The notes beneath the pieces were generated by a model. The model saw nothing but the letters and a program-made list of their open reading frames with translations. It searched no databases and had not been told where the DNA came from. This document shows, in pieces, positions 4,824-5,343 of a stretch of 5,343 bases of DNA (position 1 is the first letter of the stretch; each line of letters opens with the position of its first letter). A program made the translations under genes and the position numbers. Origin of the DNA: an uncultured bacterium (GTDB taxonomy: Bacteria; Actinomycetota; Actinomycetes; S36-B12); assembly GCA_903896585.1 (NCBI GenBank), contig CAITYI010000174.1, positions 1 to 5,343 on the forward strand, written 5' to 3'.

Positions 4824-5134
4824 TCATGTTTAAAGCGATGATTATGTTGACGCGGCGCGACGACATGACCCACGAGGAATTCAAGGCCTGGTGGATTGGC
4901 GAACACCAATTACTTGCCAAGCAATTACCGGGCGTGCAGAAGATTCGATTCAATGTTGTTGAACAAGATGAAACTGCGGCCTGTGACGGCATTGCCGAGT
5001 TGTGGTTTGAATCCCAAGAAGCATTTACTGCGGCATACGCTACTGAGATTGGTCAGGCTGTCGCTGCGGATTCCATGGCGCACCTTGCGAGTCGGGTTCG
5101 CATGTTCACCGAAGAAGTGAGTGTTTTTGGCTAA
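4820..5134 (+). CDS. EthD-domain (dimeric alpha/beta-barrel) small protein
   Basis: A 104-residue protein of ferredoxin-like dimeric alpha/beta-barrel type. The EthD pattern is visible: FKAMIMLTRRDDMTHEEFKA (4-23), then WWIGEHQLLAKQLPGVQKI (24-42), followed by a beta strand and CDGIAELWFESQEAF (55-69), and a final strand near RMFTEEVSVFG. Members assist ring- or ether-degrading oxygenases or work as small decyclases or isomerases; the specific reaction here is unknown. His29 in the GEH motif is a plausible functional residue. The GTG start at 4820 overlaps the AA_synth stop by 4 nt; ATG 4826 is an alternative two codons later. No oxygenase partner is visible. The stop codon overlaps that of the convergent vapC-like gene, with no terminator between them. 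Confidence 0.85.
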   Translation: MIMFKAMIMLTRRDDMTHEEFKAWWIGEHQLLAKQLPGVQKIRFNVVEQDETAACDGIAELWFESQEAFTAAYATEIGQAVAADSMAHLASRVRMFTEEVSVFG

Positions 5135-5343
5135 ACTGGTCGGATATCTAATCCGGTTATGCCTTCAAAGTCTTGAGCATTGCGCGTGTAGAGCGGAAGT
5201 TCATGGGCGAGTGCTGTGGCTGCGATGAGTGCGTCAAATGCGCGGGCCTGAGTTTTTCGCCCTGATTGACGTAAGCACCCAGCGACAATCGCAAACCTTC
5301 GCGCGCAAGCAGCATCAAAAGGTAGCGGATCAAAGGTTGCCTC
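5131..5343 (-). CDS. VapC-type PIN-domain toxin, C-terminal 70 residues, 5' part off window
   Basis: The minus strand enters at the right edge in frame and runs 70 codons to a TAG at 5131-5133. The C-terminal PIN signature is clear: PFDAACARRFA near residues 8-18, then ARAFDALIAATALAHELPLY (33-52) and TRNAQDFEGI (53-62), ending LDIRPV. The Asp in FDALIA and the NxxD pair match metal-binding positions of VapC ribonucleases, which cleave RNA such as tRNA or rRNA. Full-length relatives have about 130 residues, so the N-terminal half with the first catalytic Asp, and the antitoxin gene, should lie to the right. It is convergent with the EthD gene; the two stop codons overlap within four bases (5131-5134). 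Nothing visible suggests decay. Confidence 0.85.
   Translation of the reverse strand, partial: EATFDPLPFDAACARRFAIVAGCLRQSGRKTQARAFDALIAATALAHELPLYTRNAQDFEGITGLDIRPV

Noticed and set aside
4511..4909. 132-codon minus-strand frame opposite the AA_synth and EthD genes
   Set aside because: It is antisense to two family-matched genes, has no start signals and no recognisable domain.

Overview
The window looks like chromosomal DNA of an actinobacterium of moderate GC content. The strongest clue is a full-length protein that closely resembles, from memory, mycobacterial MenJ. Other clues are frequent GTG starts, several genes with no Shine-Dalgarno sequence but a -10-like box just before the start (leaderless style), and a CsoR-superfamily type operator before a tiny cysteine-rich protein. 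I cannot name the species.

Left part, all minus strand. Transcription runs from about 3630 down to the left edge: eamA paralogue 2 (2619-3614), eamA paralogue 1 (1511-2503), menJ (285-1514, overlapping paralogue 1 by 4 nt), then a Phd/YefM antitoxin (start 262 or 268) cut by the left edge. The two EamA-type exporters are about three quarters identical without gaps and arose by tandem duplication. The copied block seems to have carried the first codons of menJ, because a menJ-start-like fragment (2605-2622) sits right behind paralogue 2.

Middle, 3615-4030: about 415 bp with no convincing gene. It holds the leader of eamA paralogue 2, a doubtful 101-codon plus-strand frame and a perfect 14-bp palindrome.

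Right part, plus strand. A promoter with a CsoR-like dyad between its -35 and -10 boxes (4030-4057) drives a 38-residue protein with six cysteines and two histidines, preceded by a strong ribosome binding site. About 50 nt later a probable leaderless promoter starts a two-gene unit: an AA_synth (DUF1185) protein and an EthD-fold protein, overlapping by 4 nt. The end of the EthD gene overlaps tail to tail with the last 70 codons of a PIN-domain (VapC-type) toxin entering from the right edge on the minus strand.

The genes do not form one obvious pathway. MenJ points to menaquinone tailoring, EamA to small-metabolite export, the Cys-rich protein to metal or thiol stress, and both edges carry halves of toxin-antitoxin modules. 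The most interesting item is the operator-controlled Cys-rich miniprotein; the next is the duplication scar between the eamA copies.
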